Shown here: positions 34,195 to 43,139 of the stretch, in pieces
Layout of the letters: each line of letters begins with the position of its first letter
Position numbering within the stretch: position 1 is the first letter of the stretch
Source of the DNA: CAYWFP01 sp964457365
Lineage (GTDB): Bacteria > Planctomycetota > SZUA-567
Direction: 5' to 3'
Length of the DNA: 64,000 nucleotides
NCBI GenBank assembly: GCA_964457365.1
Contig: CAYWFP010000010.1
Location: 4,011 to 68,010 of the forward strand
The notes under the pieces: model-generated
What the model saw: only the letters and a program-made list of their open reading frames with translations
Told to the model about the DNA's origin: nothing
Databases searched by the model: none
Program-made: the position numbers and the translations under genes

Positions 34195-37100
34195 CTATTC
34201 CTCGATGCTCTTGTAGGCCTTGGCTTGCAGCGACTTCTCGATGCGGACGCGGAAGGGGCGCATCTTTCCCGGGTCGTGCCCGTTCTCGAGGATGCGCAAC
34301 GCCCGGCGCAGGCTCTCCTCGTCGCCGCGCTGTTGCAGAATCTCCGCTACGGCGATGCGCGCGGCGTCGGCCTCGTCCCAGATCTTGCTGTAGACCACGA
34401 AGACGCGCTGGTAGTGCGTCAGCGCCTGGTCGGTCTGTCCGAGCGTCTCGTAGATCGTCCCCTGCTCGCGGGTGGCGGCGGCCTTGCTCGCCAGGCCGGC
34501 GAGGTTGTCGGATTTCTGCAGCGTGGCGCGGTTGAGCGCGCTCAGCGCCGGGTCGTACTTCCTGCCCGCGGCCAGCGCGCGCCCCTTCATCAGCAGCGCC
34601 GCGATCAGGGTGTCCACCGCGTCGGGGTTGAGACGGATGCTCTTGTCCGTTTCCTCGGCCATGGCCAGGGCGCGCTGCCAGTCGCCGCGCCCGAGCAGAA
34701 ACCGCCCCAGCGTCAGCATCGCCTTGTTGGCCCACGGCGTCTGCGGATAGCGGTTGACCAGCTCCAGCAGCTTCTGCTCCGACTCCTGCTCAAGCATCAG
34801 CGCGCCCTCGTCGCCGGCGATGGCGCGGGCGTACTCGAGGCCGATGGCGTGGGCGTGGTAGAGCGCCGCGGCGCGCAGTTCCGGGTCGTTGTCGCGGTTC
34901 TTCTGCAGGCTCAGCAGCAGCACCTGCCGCGCCTGCCGGGGCTGGCCGGTCTCCAGCAGCAGCTTACCGGCCTGGATGGCCGAGGCGAGGTGGGTCTCGA
35001 TGTCGGGCTCGAGCTTGTGGATCGCCTGCTCCTTCCTGCCCATCTCGTCGAGCGCTTCGGCCCAGCGCCGCACCGCCGCGGCACGTCGCGCGGGCGGGAT
35101 GAACGGATCGGCCTGCAGCGCCTTGAATTGCACCAGGCCTTTCTCGTAGGCGCGCAGCTTGAGGTAGGTCTCGCCCAGCAGCTCCCGGCCGTCGGCGCGC
35201 AGCTTGACGTTCCTGTCGCTGCTGCGGATGACGAAGAGCAGCGGGTCCAGCGCCTGCTCGAAGGCCGTATCGGCCTCCGACTCGTAGCGCACCGCTTCGG
35301 TGCCGCGGCCCTGGCGCTTGAGCGTCCGCGAGAGTTCCAGCGAGAGCATGCCGGCGCGATAGTGGATACGCCCCAGCAGGAAGTTGATCCGCGGCGCCAG
35401 CGCTCCGCGCGGGTTGGCCACCGTCGCCGCTTCCACCGCCTGGGCGGCGTCGTCGTAGAGCTTGAAGACGTTCTTGTAGGCGTCGGGGTTGGTGTTGATG
35501 CTGAATGGCATCGCGGCCCGTTGCATCTCCGCGCGGTAGAAGAGCGCCTGCCCTTCGACGTAGTCGAGTTCGTCCTTCCGCAGTTGCGCGGCCAGGCGCA
35601 CGCGGAGTTGATCGAGCATCCGCCGCGCGCGCCGCAGGTTCTCCTTTCCGGCCCCGGTCCACTCCCCCAGCACGTGCAGACGGAAGGCGATTTCCTCGGC
35701 CGTGACGCGCAGGCGCTGCGGATCGTCGTGCGCGGCCGCCTGCATCTGCCGGATCAGCGCCGTCGCGAGGCCGGCGACCGCCGCCTCCGTGCGGGCGTCG
35801 TCGGGGTGCCGCAGCTCGAGCAGCGCGTGGGCCATGCCCAGGCGTGCCGCGGCGACGCGGTTGAAGTCGCGGTAGCGGACGGCGTTCCGCTCGGCGCGCC
35901 GGTGGTATTCGAACGCCTCGGCGTAGCGGTCCGATTGGTAGGCGATCTCCGCCAGTGCCGCGAGCGCCTCGAGGACGTAAGGCTGGTCGGCGTTGCGGGT
36001 GGCGCGTTCGACGACCTCGCGGAAATGGTCGCGCGCGGTTTCGATCCTGCCGCAGCCGCGGGCGGCCTGCCCGGCGAGAAAGTGGGCGGTGAAGGCCATC
36101 TCGTGCGCGCCCAGCAGGTGCTGCACCTGGACCAGCGCCTGCTCGTACTCGCCCTGGGCGATCAGCACGCGCGTCAGCTCCCGCGCCACCAGCCAGCGCC
36201 GGTTGTCGCTCGGATCGTGCGCCATGCGTTGCCAGGCCTGCGCCAGGGCGTTGTGCGCCTTGTTGAGAAATTCCGCGCGTTCGACCGGGCCGGCGGTGCG
36301 GGCGCGCTGGGCGTTGGTCCAGCCCAGGCCGAAGAGGATGTTCGTCAGCGTCTCTGGATCGGGCTTCTCCTCCTCCTCGGCCGCCTCGTACAATTCCGCG
36401 GCGCGGTCGATCTCGCCCTCCCAGTAGAACGATTGCGCGCGGTAATAAGCCGCCAGCGCCCGCTCGGGCGTCCCCGGGTCGGCCCGGCGGATAAAGCTCC
36501 GCGCCAGCGCCTCGACGTCGGCAAAGCGTCCCAGTCGCAGTTGCAGTTCCATGAGCTGCAGCTCCGCCTGGTCGCGGTGCGGGCTCTCCTGGAAGTCGCG
36601 CACGAAGTTGTTCAACTGCCGCGCGGCGTCGTCGAGAAGGCTGTCCCTCCGCTTGCGCTTCTCCTGCGCGTCGAGTTCGGGGTCGTCCGCCACCTTCTCG
36701 CTCTGGCGCATCTTGGCGATGCTGAGATAGCGCGTGGCGTTGGCGATCAGGTCGGCGTTCTCCGTGCCCGAGTCCAGCAGCTTCTGGAACGTCTCCGCGG
36801 CGGTCGCGGGCTCCTCCTGCGCCAGGTACGTCCGCCCCAGCCAGTACTGCGCCTCGTCCCGGTAACGCGGGTCGGCGAAGCGCGGTTCCGGCTCCGGCTT
36901 GTCTTTCTCCTTCTTCCCGTCCGCCGGGGGCAGGTCCTTGACGTTGAGCGCGAGTTTGCGGAATTCCGTCTCGGCTTCCTTGAGTCCCTGTGGCTTGGGC
37001 GGATCCTCCGAGAGCCCCAGGAGCGCCCGGGCGCGGTAGAAGAGAAGGCGCTCGCGGACGAGTTGGCGCCGCAGGCGTTCCCGGTTGTAGGCGGCCAGCT

Positions 37101-37374
37101 CCTTCGCCTGTTCGGCTTTCGGATTCTCGAGTCGGGCCCGCCGCGGCTTGGGCTGGAGAAGCTTGTTTGCCAGCAGCGCCTCGCTGACGTTTTTGATCTG
37201 GCCGTAGCTCTCGGCCTGGTAGAACGCTTCCAGCCGTTCCAGCGAGAGTTTGATCTTCGCGGGGGTCTTGGCGTGGCGGGCGTCGTAAACCTCGACCGGC
37301 AGATCCTCCTCACTTGCGCCGATCCGGAGCGCCAGCAGCAGCAGCAGCAGCAGGCTCGTCGCGACGCGTTTCAT
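34195..37374 (-). CDS. large exported TPR protein
   Basis: 1059 residues. Signal peptide MKRVATSLLLLLLLALRIGA, then tandem TPR-like repeats along the whole length, e.g. DARNAFEYHR-type helices such as SDRYAEAFEYHRRAERNAVR and LGQTDQALTHYQRVFVVYSK. Several repeats are degenerate. Periplasmic or outer-membrane scaffolding is likely; the cargo is unknown. The stop of the thioesterase overlaps its start (ATGA), and lpxK follows closely, suggesting an envelope role. Confidence 0.85.
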   Translation of the reverse strand: MKRVATSLLLLLLLALRIGASEEDLPVEVYDARHAKTPAKIKLSLERLEAFYQAESYGQIKNVSEALLANKLLQPKPRRARLENPKAEQAKELAAYNRERLRRQLVRERLLFYRARALLGLSEDPPKPQGLKEAETEFRKLALNVKDLPPADGKKEKDKPEPEPRFADPRYRDEAQYWLGRTYLAQEEPATAAETFQKLLDSGTENADLIANATRYLSIAKMRQSEKVADDPELDAQEKRKRRDSLLDDAARQLNNFVRDFQESPHRDQAELQLMELQLRLGRFADVEALARSFIRRADPGTPERALAAYYRAQSFYWEGEIDRAAELYEAAEEEEKPDPETLTNILFGLGWTNAQRARTAGPVERAEFLNKAHNALAQAWQRMAHDPSDNRRWLVARELTRVLIAQGEYEQALVQVQHLLGAHEMAFTAHFLAGQAARGCGRIETARDHFREVVERATRNADQPYVLEALAALAEIAYQSDRYAEAFEYHRRAERNAVRYRDFNRVAAARLGMAHALLELRHPDDARTEAAVAGLATALIRQMQAAAHDDPQRLRVTAEEIAFRLHVLGEWTGAGKENLRRARRMLDQLRVRLAAQLRKDELDYVEGQALFYRAEMQRAAMPFSINTNPDAYKNVFKLYDDAAQAVEAATVANPRGALAPRINFLLGRIHYRAGMLSLELSRTLKRQGRGTEAVRYESEADTAFEQALDPLLFVIRSSDRNVKLRADGRELLGETYLKLRAYEKGLVQFKALQADPFIPPARRAAAVRRWAEALDEMGRKEQAIHKLEPDIETHLASAIQAGKLLLETGQPRQARQVLLLSLQKNRDNDPELRAAALYHAHAIGLEYARAIAGDEGALMLEQESEQKLLELVNRYPQTPWANKAMLTLGRFLLGRGDWQRALAMAEETDKSIRLNPDAVDTLIAALLMKGRALAAGRKYDPALSALNRATLQKSDNLAGLASKAAATREQGTIYETLGQTDQALTHYQRVFVVYSKIWDEADAARIAVAEILQQRGDEESLRRALRILENGHDPGKMRPFRVRIEKSLQAKAYKSIEE

Positions 37375-37808
37375 GCCGGCTCCGCCCCTGCGCAGTAGTC
37401 TTCCAGGCAGGCGCGCAGGCTCTCGGGCAGTGCGCGCGGCTTGCCCGCGGCGTCTACGCAGGCGAGTTCCACCAGTCCCGTGGCGGCCAGGGCGCCGTCG
37501 CGGGAGACGTTGGTGGCCATGGTCACCCGGGCGCGGCGCAGCTCCGCGACCCAGTTGGCCAGCTCGATCTCGTCATCGTAGCGGATATGGCTGAAGTAGC
37601 GCGTCCGGCAGGAGCGCACCGGCAGGTAGACTCCTTCGGCTTCGAGTTGCCGGTAGGCGTGCCCGGCCGCGCGCAGCAGTTCCGTCCGCCCCCGTTCGAA
37701 CCAGATCAGGTAATTGGCGTAATAGACGCGCCCCATCGCGTCGGTCTCGGCGTACGGCACGCGGTAGGCGCAGCGGAAGGCGTGCGCGGGCGTTTGCTGG
37801 TGCTTCAT
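37371..37808 (-). CDS. acyl-CoA thioesterase, YbgC/4HBT family
   Basis: Hot-dog thioesterase, 145 residues. The active-site region YAETDAMGRVYYANYLIWFE has the DxMG-Y-NY pattern with the catalytic Asp of the 4-hydroxybenzoyl-CoA thioesterase/YbgC family. First gene of the thioesterase-TPR-lpxK transcript. Substrate unknown; in other bacteria YbgC lies with tol-pal, absent here. Confidence 0.86.
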   Translation of the reverse strand: MKHQQTPAHAFRCAYRVPYAETDAMGRVYYANYLIWFERGRTELLRAAGHAYRQLEAEGVYLPVRSCRTRYFSHIRYDDEIELANWVAELRRARVTMATNVSRDGALAATGLVELACVDAAGKPRALPESLRACLEDYCAGAEPA

Positions 37809-37842
37809 CGGGAAAATCCTGCTGGCGATAGGTCTGCGCTCA

Positions 37843-37871
37843 AGTGTAACCGCCGCGGGAGGCCGATTCAA
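37843..37871 (-). promoter_or_regulatory. promoter of the thioesterase-TPR-lpxK operon
   Basis: Leftward TTGAAT, 17 bases, TACACT, 35 bp before the start codon. Its -35 box is three bases from that of the opposite promoter. Confidence 0.55.
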
Positions 37872-37874
37872 GCC

Positions 37875-37903
37875 TTGACGCGGGGCCGGGTTGCCCGTAG
37901 CGT
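37875..37903 (+). promoter_or_regulatory. promoter of the IMPase-arsC operon
   Basis: TTGACG, 17 bases, TAGCGT, 28 bp before the ATG at 37932. Back-to-back with the leftward promoter. Confidence 0.55.
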
Positions 37904-37931
37904 GCGGCCAGGATATCCGGCGGGAGAGGCG

Positions 37932-38708
37932 ATGCTGCAGACGATGGTCGATGCGCTCAAGCGCGCGGGCGCGATCCAGTCCGAGAATTACGGCTCGCTC
38001 CTGAACGTGGACGAGGCCAGGCGCAACGACATCAAGCTCGAGGTCGACCGCCTCTGCGAGGAGGCCATGGTCGAGACCATCCATGCCACCTCCCCGGATC
38101 ACGCCATCCTCGGCGAAGAAGGCGGCGCGCGGGGCGCGGGCGACTGCGTCTGGATCCTGGACCCGCTGGACGGGACGGTCAACTATTTCTACGGCATCCC
38201 GTACTTCTGCAGCAGCGCCGCGTGTTACAAGCGCAACGACGACGTCCTCGCCGAGCCGCTGGCGGGCGCCGTCTACGTGCCGCTGCGGGACGAGTTGTTC
38301 CTGGCCACGCCGGGCGAAGGCGCGACGCTGAACGGCCGCCCCGTCCGCGCGGCCGAGGTGGCCGAACTCTCGCAGAGCATGGTCGCCACCGGCTTCGGCT
38401 CGACCGACGAGGCGCTGCGGATGAACTTCGCCATCCAGTCGCGCCTGGCGCCGCGGATCCGCAAGCTCCGCTGCCTCGGCGCGGCGGCATACGATTTGTG
38501 CAACGTTGGCTGCGGGCGGTTGAGCGGCTTCTACGAGCGCGGACTCTACACCTGGGACATCGCCGCGGCCCGGATTGTTATCGAGGAGGCCGGCGGGCGT
38601 TTCGACGCGGTCGAGTACGCGCCGCACCGCTGGGACGTGGTCGCCTGCGCGCCGGGCATCTTCGACGACTTCATCCGGGTGGTGCGCAGGGAAGGGGAGG
38701 AATCATGA
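37932..38708 (+). CDS. inositol monophosphatase family protein
   Basis: Mg-dependent sugar/inositol phosphatase, 258 residues from the ATG at 37932 (GGGAGAG before). Metal motifs: GEEGGA (the Glu), WILDPLDGTVNYFYGIPYF (DPLDGT) and WDIAAARIVIEEAGG (C-terminal WD). Substrate could be inositol-1-phosphate, fructose-1,6-bisphosphate or 3'-phosphoadenosine phosphate; the sequence does not decide. It overlaps arsC by four bases. Confidence 0.88.
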   Translation: MLQTMVDALKRAGAIQSENYGSLLNVDEARRNDIKLEVDRLCEEAMVETIHATSPDHAILGEEGGARGAGDCVWILDPLDGTVNYFYGIPYFCSSAACYKRNDDVLAEPLAGAVYVPLRDELFLATPGEGATLNGRPVRAAEVAELSQSMVATGFGSTDEALRMNFAIQSRLAPRIRKLRCLGAAAYDLCNVGCGRLSGFYERGLYTWDIAAARIVIEEAGGRFDAVEYAPHRWDVVACAPGIFDDFIRVVRREGEES

Positions 38709-39136
38709 GCGGGAAGATGAAGCTGCTGTTTCTGTGCACCGGGAATTCCTGCCGCAGCCAGATGGCCGAGGGCTGGACGCGGCACCTGAAGGGCGACCGC
38801 ATCGAGGCGTACTCCGCGGGTATCGAGACCCACGGGCTCAATCCGCACGCGGTCAAGGTGATGCGGGAGGCCGGCGTCGATATCTCGCACCAGGAAAGCA
38901 AGCTGCTGGACGAGTTGGGCGATGTCCAATTCGACTACGTCGTCACCGTCTGCGGCCACGCGCATGAGAACTGTCCGTTCTTCTCCGGCAAGGCCAGGGT
39001 GATCCACAAAGGCTTCGACGATCCGCCGAAGCTCGCCGCCGCGGCGACGACCGAGGCGGAGACGCTCGCCCCGTACCGCCGCGTCCGCGACGAGATCGAG
39101 GCCTTCGTCGAGACGCTGCCCGAGGCGCTGGGGTAG
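38705..39136 (+). CDS. arsC: arsenate reductase, thioredoxin-coupled ArsC type
   Basis: Low-molecular-weight protein tyrosine phosphatase fold, 143 residues. P-loop LFLCTGNSCRSQMAEGW (C-x5-R) and the downstream redox pair in VCGHAHENCPFF mark the ArsC form, which uses three cysteines and thioredoxin, rather than a plain phosphatase. There is no arsR, arsB or acr3 nearby, so a standalone arsenate role is not certain. GGGGAGGAA precedes the ATG. Confidence 0.86.
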   Translation: MSGKMKLLFLCTGNSCRSQMAEGWTRHLKGDRIEAYSAGIETHGLNPHAVKVMREAGVDISHQESKLLDELGDVQFDYVVTVCGHAHENCPFFSGKARVIHKGFDDPPKLAAAATTEAETLAPYRRVRDEIEAFVETLPEALG

Positions 39137-39258
39137 CCCCGGGCTGCTCTTCAGTGCGCGTGCCGGTGATGGATGTCGGGCCGGTGCGGAAGACGGGGCG
39201 TGCGTGCCCGCGGCGGAGACGCCCGCTTCGGGTTCTCCGCAGACGCGTTGCGTTATTG

Positions 39259-40011
39259 TCAGCGGCGACTCGCCGCCCCCTGTGCGGCCACGGCTTCGGC
39301 CTTCTTCCTGATCGCCTCCGGGTCGCCCAGGTAGCGCTTGCCCTGCGGGCGCAGTTCGTCGTCCAGTTCGTACACCAGCGGTACGCCGGTGGGGATGTTC
39401 AGGCCGACGATCTCCTCGTCGGAGATCTCGTCGAGGTACTTCGCCAGCGCGCGCAGCGAATTGCCGTGCGCGGCGATGAGCACCGTCTCGCCGATACGGA
39501 TGCGCGGGACGATGGTGTCGTGCCAGTAGGGCATGAAGCGGGCGATGGTGTCCTTGAGGCTCTCGGTCCGCGGCAGGACGCGCCGGTCGATGTGGGCGTA
39601 CTTGGCCTCGTGCCCGGGAAAGCGCGGGTCGCTCTCTTCCAGTTCCGGCGGGGGCGTGTCGAAGCTGCGGCGCCAGATCTGCACCTGCTCCTCGCCGTGC
39701 TCCTTGGCGGTCTCGGCTTTGTTCAGCCCCTGCAGCGCGCCGTAGTGGCGCTCGTTGAGACGCCAGTGGCGGTGCACCGGCAGCCACATCTGGTCCATCT
39801 CCTCGAGCGCCAGCCAGAGTGTGCGGATGGCGCGCTTGAGAACGGAGGTGAAGGCGACGTTGAACGCATACCCGTTATCCAACAGCAGTTTGCCGGCCTG
39901 GCGGGCCTCGGCCTCGCCCTGCTCGGTCAGGTCCACGTCGGTCCAGCCGGTGAAGCGGTTCTCCAGGTTCCACCGGCTCTGGCCGTGGCGCAACAATACC
40001 AGCGTATGCAT
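39259..40011 (-). CDS. gpmA: 2,3-bisphosphoglycerate-dependent phosphoglycerate mutase
   Basis: Glycolytic mutase, histidine-phosphatase superfamily, 250 residues. LVLLRHGQSRWNLENRFTGW contains the phosphorylated His (RHG), plus LNERHYGALQGLNKAETA and the second catalytic site IAAHGNSLRAL. The start is the ATG at 40011 with GAGGAG before; a longer frame to 40059 is not supported. It lies beside gpmI, the cofactor-independent enzyme for the same reaction. Confidence 0.95.
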   Translation of the reverse strand: MHTLVLLRHGQSRWNLENRFTGWTDVDLTEQGEAEARQAGKLLLDNGYAFNVAFTSVLKRAIRTLWLALEEMDQMWLPVHRHWRLNERHYGALQGLNKAETAKEHGEEQVQIWRRSFDTPPPELEESDPRFPGHEAKYAHIDRRVLPRTESLKDTIARFMPYWHDTIVPRIRIGETVLIAAHGNSLRALAKYLDEISDEEIVGLNIPTGVPLVYELDDELRPQGKRYLGDPEAIRKKAEAVAAQGAASRR

Positions 40012-40049
40012 GATTCGACTCCTCGGCGGCTCACCCCTGCCCGCGCGGC

Positions 40050-40079
40050 ATTCTAGCATGTCCTACGGAGTTGCGCGAA
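40050..40079 (-). promoter_or_regulatory. possible gpmA promoter
   Basis: Leftward TAGAAT -10 (40050-40055), with only a weak -35 (TTCGCG) 18 bases upstream. Confidence 0.3.
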
Positions 40080-40127
40080 ACCTTTTCGCCTGCGTCCGGA
40101 GCGGGCGGATTTAACCGACGTTACATA

Positions 40128-40156
40128 TTGTCATTTCCGGCATTCTATGCTATTCA
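40128..40156 (+). promoter_or_regulatory. possible gpmI promoter
   Basis: TTGTCA, 17 bases, TATTCA, 65 bp before the ATG at 40221. The -35 matches 5 of 6; the -10 is weak. Confidence 0.4.
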
Positions 40157-40220
40157 CGGGGCGAGAGTCCCCGGCGCGGAGCAGCGCATGATTGCCGGGG
40201 CTTTGAGAGAGGAGCGAACC

Positions 40221-42044
40221 ATGGCCAGGAAACAGGTCTGTCTGATCATCCGCGACGGCTGGGGCTTGAACGAGAACCCCAGGGGCAACGCCGTCCACGC
40301 CGCCGATACGTCCAACTGCGACCGCTACAAGCGCGAGTATCCGTGGACCGTGCTCGAGGCCGCGGGCGAGCCGGTGGGCCTCCCCGACGGCTACCAGGGC
40401 AGCTCCGAGGTGGGGCACCTGAACATGGGCGCCGGGCGTATCGTGGTGCAGGAACTCAAGCGCATCGACGACGGCCTCAGCTCGGGCGAGCTCTTCAAAC
40501 TGCCCAAGTGGCGGGAGTTCGTCACCGCCTGGCGCGAAACGGGCGGCACGCTCCATCTTCTGGGCCTGCTGCAGGACGAGGGCGTGCACGCGCACCAGGA
40601 GCATCTCTTCAAGATCATGCGCCAGGCCCGCGCGGACAACCCCGCCGGCGCCATCGTCGTCCATCCCTTCCTCGACGGTCGCGACACGCCGCCCCGGAGC
40701 TGCGAGGAGTACATCTCCAAGCTGCAGCAGGTGATGGACGAGGTCGGCAACGCCGCTATCGGCACGGTCATGGGCCGCTACTACGGCATGGACCGCTCGC
40801 GCGACTGGAACCTTACCGACAAGGCGTACAACTGCCTGGTCCGTTGCGCGGGGCGTCGCGCGGAGACGGCGCTTCAGGCCGTACACGAGTCGTACACCCG
40901 CGACAAGACGCCCGACGGCTTCGAGATGGTCGACGAGTACATCCCCCCCTACTGCATCGGCGACTTCGACGGCATCGAGGAGGGCGACTGCGTCTTCCAC
41001 ACCAATTACCGGCAGGACCGGGCCATCCAGCTCACCCAGGCGTTCGTCGAGCCGGATTACGAGGGCGACCTGCCGGATCGGCCCCGGGTCGCCTACCTCG
41101 GCTTCACCCGCTATTACGACGAGTTCCAGGATTACCTGATGGGGCCCATGGGCGGCGGCGGTTCGATGGACCATCTGCTCGGCGAGGTGATCGGCGCGGC
41201 GGGCTTGAAACAACTGCGCATCGCCGAAACGCAGAAGTTCCGCCACGTCACCAGCTTCTTCAACGGCAAGTCCACCACGCCGTTTCCGGGCGAGGATCAG
41301 GTCGACGTGCCCAGTCGCTTCGACCCGGCCAGCTTCGCCTCGCATCCGGAGATGGAAGCCTACACCGTGACCGACCGCCTGATGGAGCTGCTGGCGACCG
41401 AGCCGGAGAAATACGACTTCATCGCCGTCAACTACGCCAACTGCGACATGGTCGGCCACACCGGCGAGTTCGAGGCCGCGCGCAAAGCCGGGGAGATCGT
41501 CGACGAGTGCGTCGGCCGCCTCGCCGACAAGCTGGTGGAGCTCGGCTTCGCCGTGCTCATCACCGCCGACCACGGCAACAGCGACCAGATGATCGATTAC
41601 GAAACGGGCAAGGTCAAGACCAGCCACACGCTCAACCCGGTCGAATGCATCTATGTCGGCAAGGACGCGCCGGGGACGAAGCTGATCGCGCACGGCAAGC
41701 TCGCCGACCTGGCGCCGACGATCCTGTACCTGCTGGGTCTGCCCGTCCCCAGGGCGATGACCGCCGAGAACATCATCTGCGACCAGGCTGCTTGCTGCCG
41801 CAGCAAGACCTGCCCGACCATGAAGAAAGCGGCCAAGAAAATCGCGAAGAAAGCATCCAAGAAAACTGCGAAAAAGGCGGCAAAGAAAGCGGGCAAGGCG
41901 ACGAAGAAAGCGACCAAGAAGGCGAAGAGAAAGACCGCCAGGAAAGCGGCCAAGAAGAAGATCAAGAAAATCGCCAAGAAGATGGTCAAGAAGATGGTCA
42001 AGAAGACGGCGAAGAAAACAGGCGCAAAAAAGAGCAAGAAATAG
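40221..42044 (+). CDS. gpmI: 2,3-bisphosphoglycerate-independent phosphoglycerate mutase with histone H1-like C-terminal tail
   Basis: Mn-dependent glycolytic mutase of the alkaline phosphatase superfamily, 607 residues against about 510-550 for the family. Start MARKQVCLIIRDGWGLNENP at 40221 (GAGAGGAG before). Phosphoserine loop GSSEVGHLNMGAGR. Metal motifs RDTPPRS and ITADHGNSDQMIDY are present. The catalytic part ends near residue 530 (CDQAACCRSKTCPT). From residue 534 the frame continues without a stop into about 74 residues made almost wholly of Lys, Ala and Thr (repeats such as KKAAKKIAKKASKKT), like a bacterial histone H1 tail. An internal ATG at 41820 could start the tail alone, but no ribosome site precedes it. 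Confidence 0.93.
   Translation: MARKQVCLIIRDGWGLNENPRGNAVHAADTSNCDRYKREYPWTVLEAAGEPVGLPDGYQGSSEVGHLNMGAGRIVVQELKRIDDGLSSGELFKLPKWREFVTAWRETGGTLHLLGLLQDEGVHAHQEHLFKIMRQARADNPAGAIVVHPFLDGRDTPPRSCEEYISKLQQVMDEVGNAAIGTVMGRYYGMDRSRDWNLTDKAYNCLVRCAGRRAETALQAVHESYTRDKTPDGFEMVDEYIPPYCIGDFDGIEEGDCVFHTNYRQDRAIQLTQAFVEPDYEGDLPDRPRVAYLGFTRYYDEFQDYLMGPMGGGGSMDHLLGEVIGAAGLKQLRIAETQKFRHVTSFFNGKSTTPFPGEDQVDVPSRFDPASFASHPEMEAYTVTDRLMELLATEPEKYDFIAVNYANCDMVGHTGEFEAARKAGEIVDECVGRLADKLVELGFAVLITADHGNSDQMIDYETGKVKTSHTLNPVECIYVGKDAPGTKLIAHGKLADLAPTILYLLGLPVPRAMTAENIICDQAACCRSKTCPTMKKAAKKIAKKASKKTAKKAAKKAGKATKKATKKAKRKTARKAAKKKIKKIAKKMVKKMVKKTAKKTGAKKSKK
41820..42041 (+). repeat. Lys/Ala-rich low-complexity repeat (H1-like)
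   Basis: Purine-rich (AAG/GCN) codon repeats coding the KKAAKK-type tail of gpmI. The reading frame of the enzyme runs straight through. Confidence 0.85.
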
Positions 42045-42073
42045 TCATCGCCAACGTATTCCGGAATTCACGC

Positions 42074-42099
42074 CTGCCTCTTTATCGGGGCAGTTTTTT
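42074..42099 (+). terminator. terminator after gpmI
   Basis: Stem CTGCCTC/GGGGCAG (one T-G pair), 6-nt loop, then six T's. Confidence 0.8.
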
Positions 42100-42169
42100 C
42101 ATGGCATTCCGGGGCAATCGTGCAGAGCGAGTGAAATACGAACTGAACAACAGAATAATCTGATTCCAA

Positions 42170-42198
42170 TTATAAAACTTTCTTGTTCGTGTTAGTAT
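42170..42198 (+). promoter_or_regulatory. promoter of first solute-binding protein
   Basis: TTATAA, 17 bases, TAGTAT in an AT-rich patch, 84 bp before the ATG at 42282. Confidence 0.45.
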
Positions 42199-42281
42199 GC
42201 TCCATGGCGACGTATGCGTTGCGCCAGATGGATCTGGGAGCCGCAAACAACCGATTTAGGACAAATACGAGGAGGCAGTCG

Positions 42282-43100
42282 ATGTCGCGTCGAATTCTTG
42301 GGGGGGTGGTGCCGCTGATGCTTTTGAGCGCGGTTGTGGCCTGTGGCGGCGAGATCAAGCTCGCCTCGCTCGACTGGGAGCCGTATATCGGCAAGAAGGT
42401 CGAGGGCAACGGGTATGTCGCCGAGATCGTACGCGCGGCCTTCAAGGCCAAGGGGTATTCGGCCAAGATCGACTTTCTGCCGTGGGCGCGGGCGGTCTCG
42501 GAGTCGAAGAACGGCAGCTACGACGGGCTCTTCCCCGAGTACTACGACGAGGCCCGCAAGGACGATTACGTCTTCTCCGATCCGTTCCCCGGCGGGCCGC
42601 TGGTCTTCATGAAGCGCAAGGGCAAGGAGATCCCCTATACCGGCAACCTCGACGAATTGAAGCCGTACAAGATCGGCGTGGTCCGCGGTTATATCAATAC
42701 CAAGGCCTTCGACGCCCGCACCGACCTGAAGAAGGAGGAGACCGGCAGCGACGAGATGAACCTCAAGAAGCTCGTCGCCGGCCGGGTCGACCTGATCGTC
42801 ATCGACCGACTCGTCGCCGAGCACCTGATCGCGACCTCGGTCACGCAGGGCAAGGGCAAGATCGAGGCGGTCGAGCCGGTCATGGAGGTCAAGCCGCTCT
42901 ACATCGCCTTCTCCAAGAAAGCGCCCGCCTACGAGAAGAAGATGGCCGACTTCAACGACGGGCTGAAAGCGATCAAGGAAGACGGCAGCCTGCAGAAGAT
43001 CCTGGAGAAGCACGGCGTCGCCGAGGCGCTCAAGGTCTCGCGCGCGGTGGTGCCGGCGGAGACCGTGGCCGCGGGTGAGGGCGGTCCGCTGCACCGCTGA
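42282..43100 (+). CDS. periplasmic solute-binding protein, family 3 (paralog 1)
   Basis: 272 residues from the ATG at 42282, preceded by GAGGAGG. N-terminal signal MSRRILGGVVPLMLLSAVVA then C-GG, so lipid attachment is possible. The SBP_bac_3 domain has LASLDWEPYIGKKVEGNGYV, LPWARAVSESKNGSYDGLFP, FSDPFPGGPLVFMKR and IGVVRGYINTKAF. These proteins usually bind amino acids for ABC uptake, but no permease or ATPase gene is nearby. First of three tandem paralogs. Confidence 0.88.
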   Translation: MSRRILGGVVPLMLLSAVVACGGEIKLASLDWEPYIGKKVEGNGYVAEIVRAAFKAKGYSAKIDFLPWARAVSESKNGSYDGLFPEYYDEARKDDYVFSDPFPGGPLVFMKRKGKEIPYTGNLDELKPYKIGVVRGYINTKAFDARTDLKKEETGSDEMNLKKLVAGRVDLIVIDRLVAEHLIATSVTQGKGKIEAVEPVMEVKPLYIAFSKKAPAYEKKMADFNDGLKAIKEDGSLQKILEKHGVAEALKVSRAVVPAETVAAGEGGPLHR

Positions 43101-43139
43101 GGCCGCGGCGCCACGCCGGAAGCGGTTTTGGTGGATACG

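Noticed and set aside
41820..42044. Separate histone H1-like gene
   Set aside because: In frame with gpmI, no stop between, no ribosome site before the ATG at 41820. Kept as a tail, not a gene.
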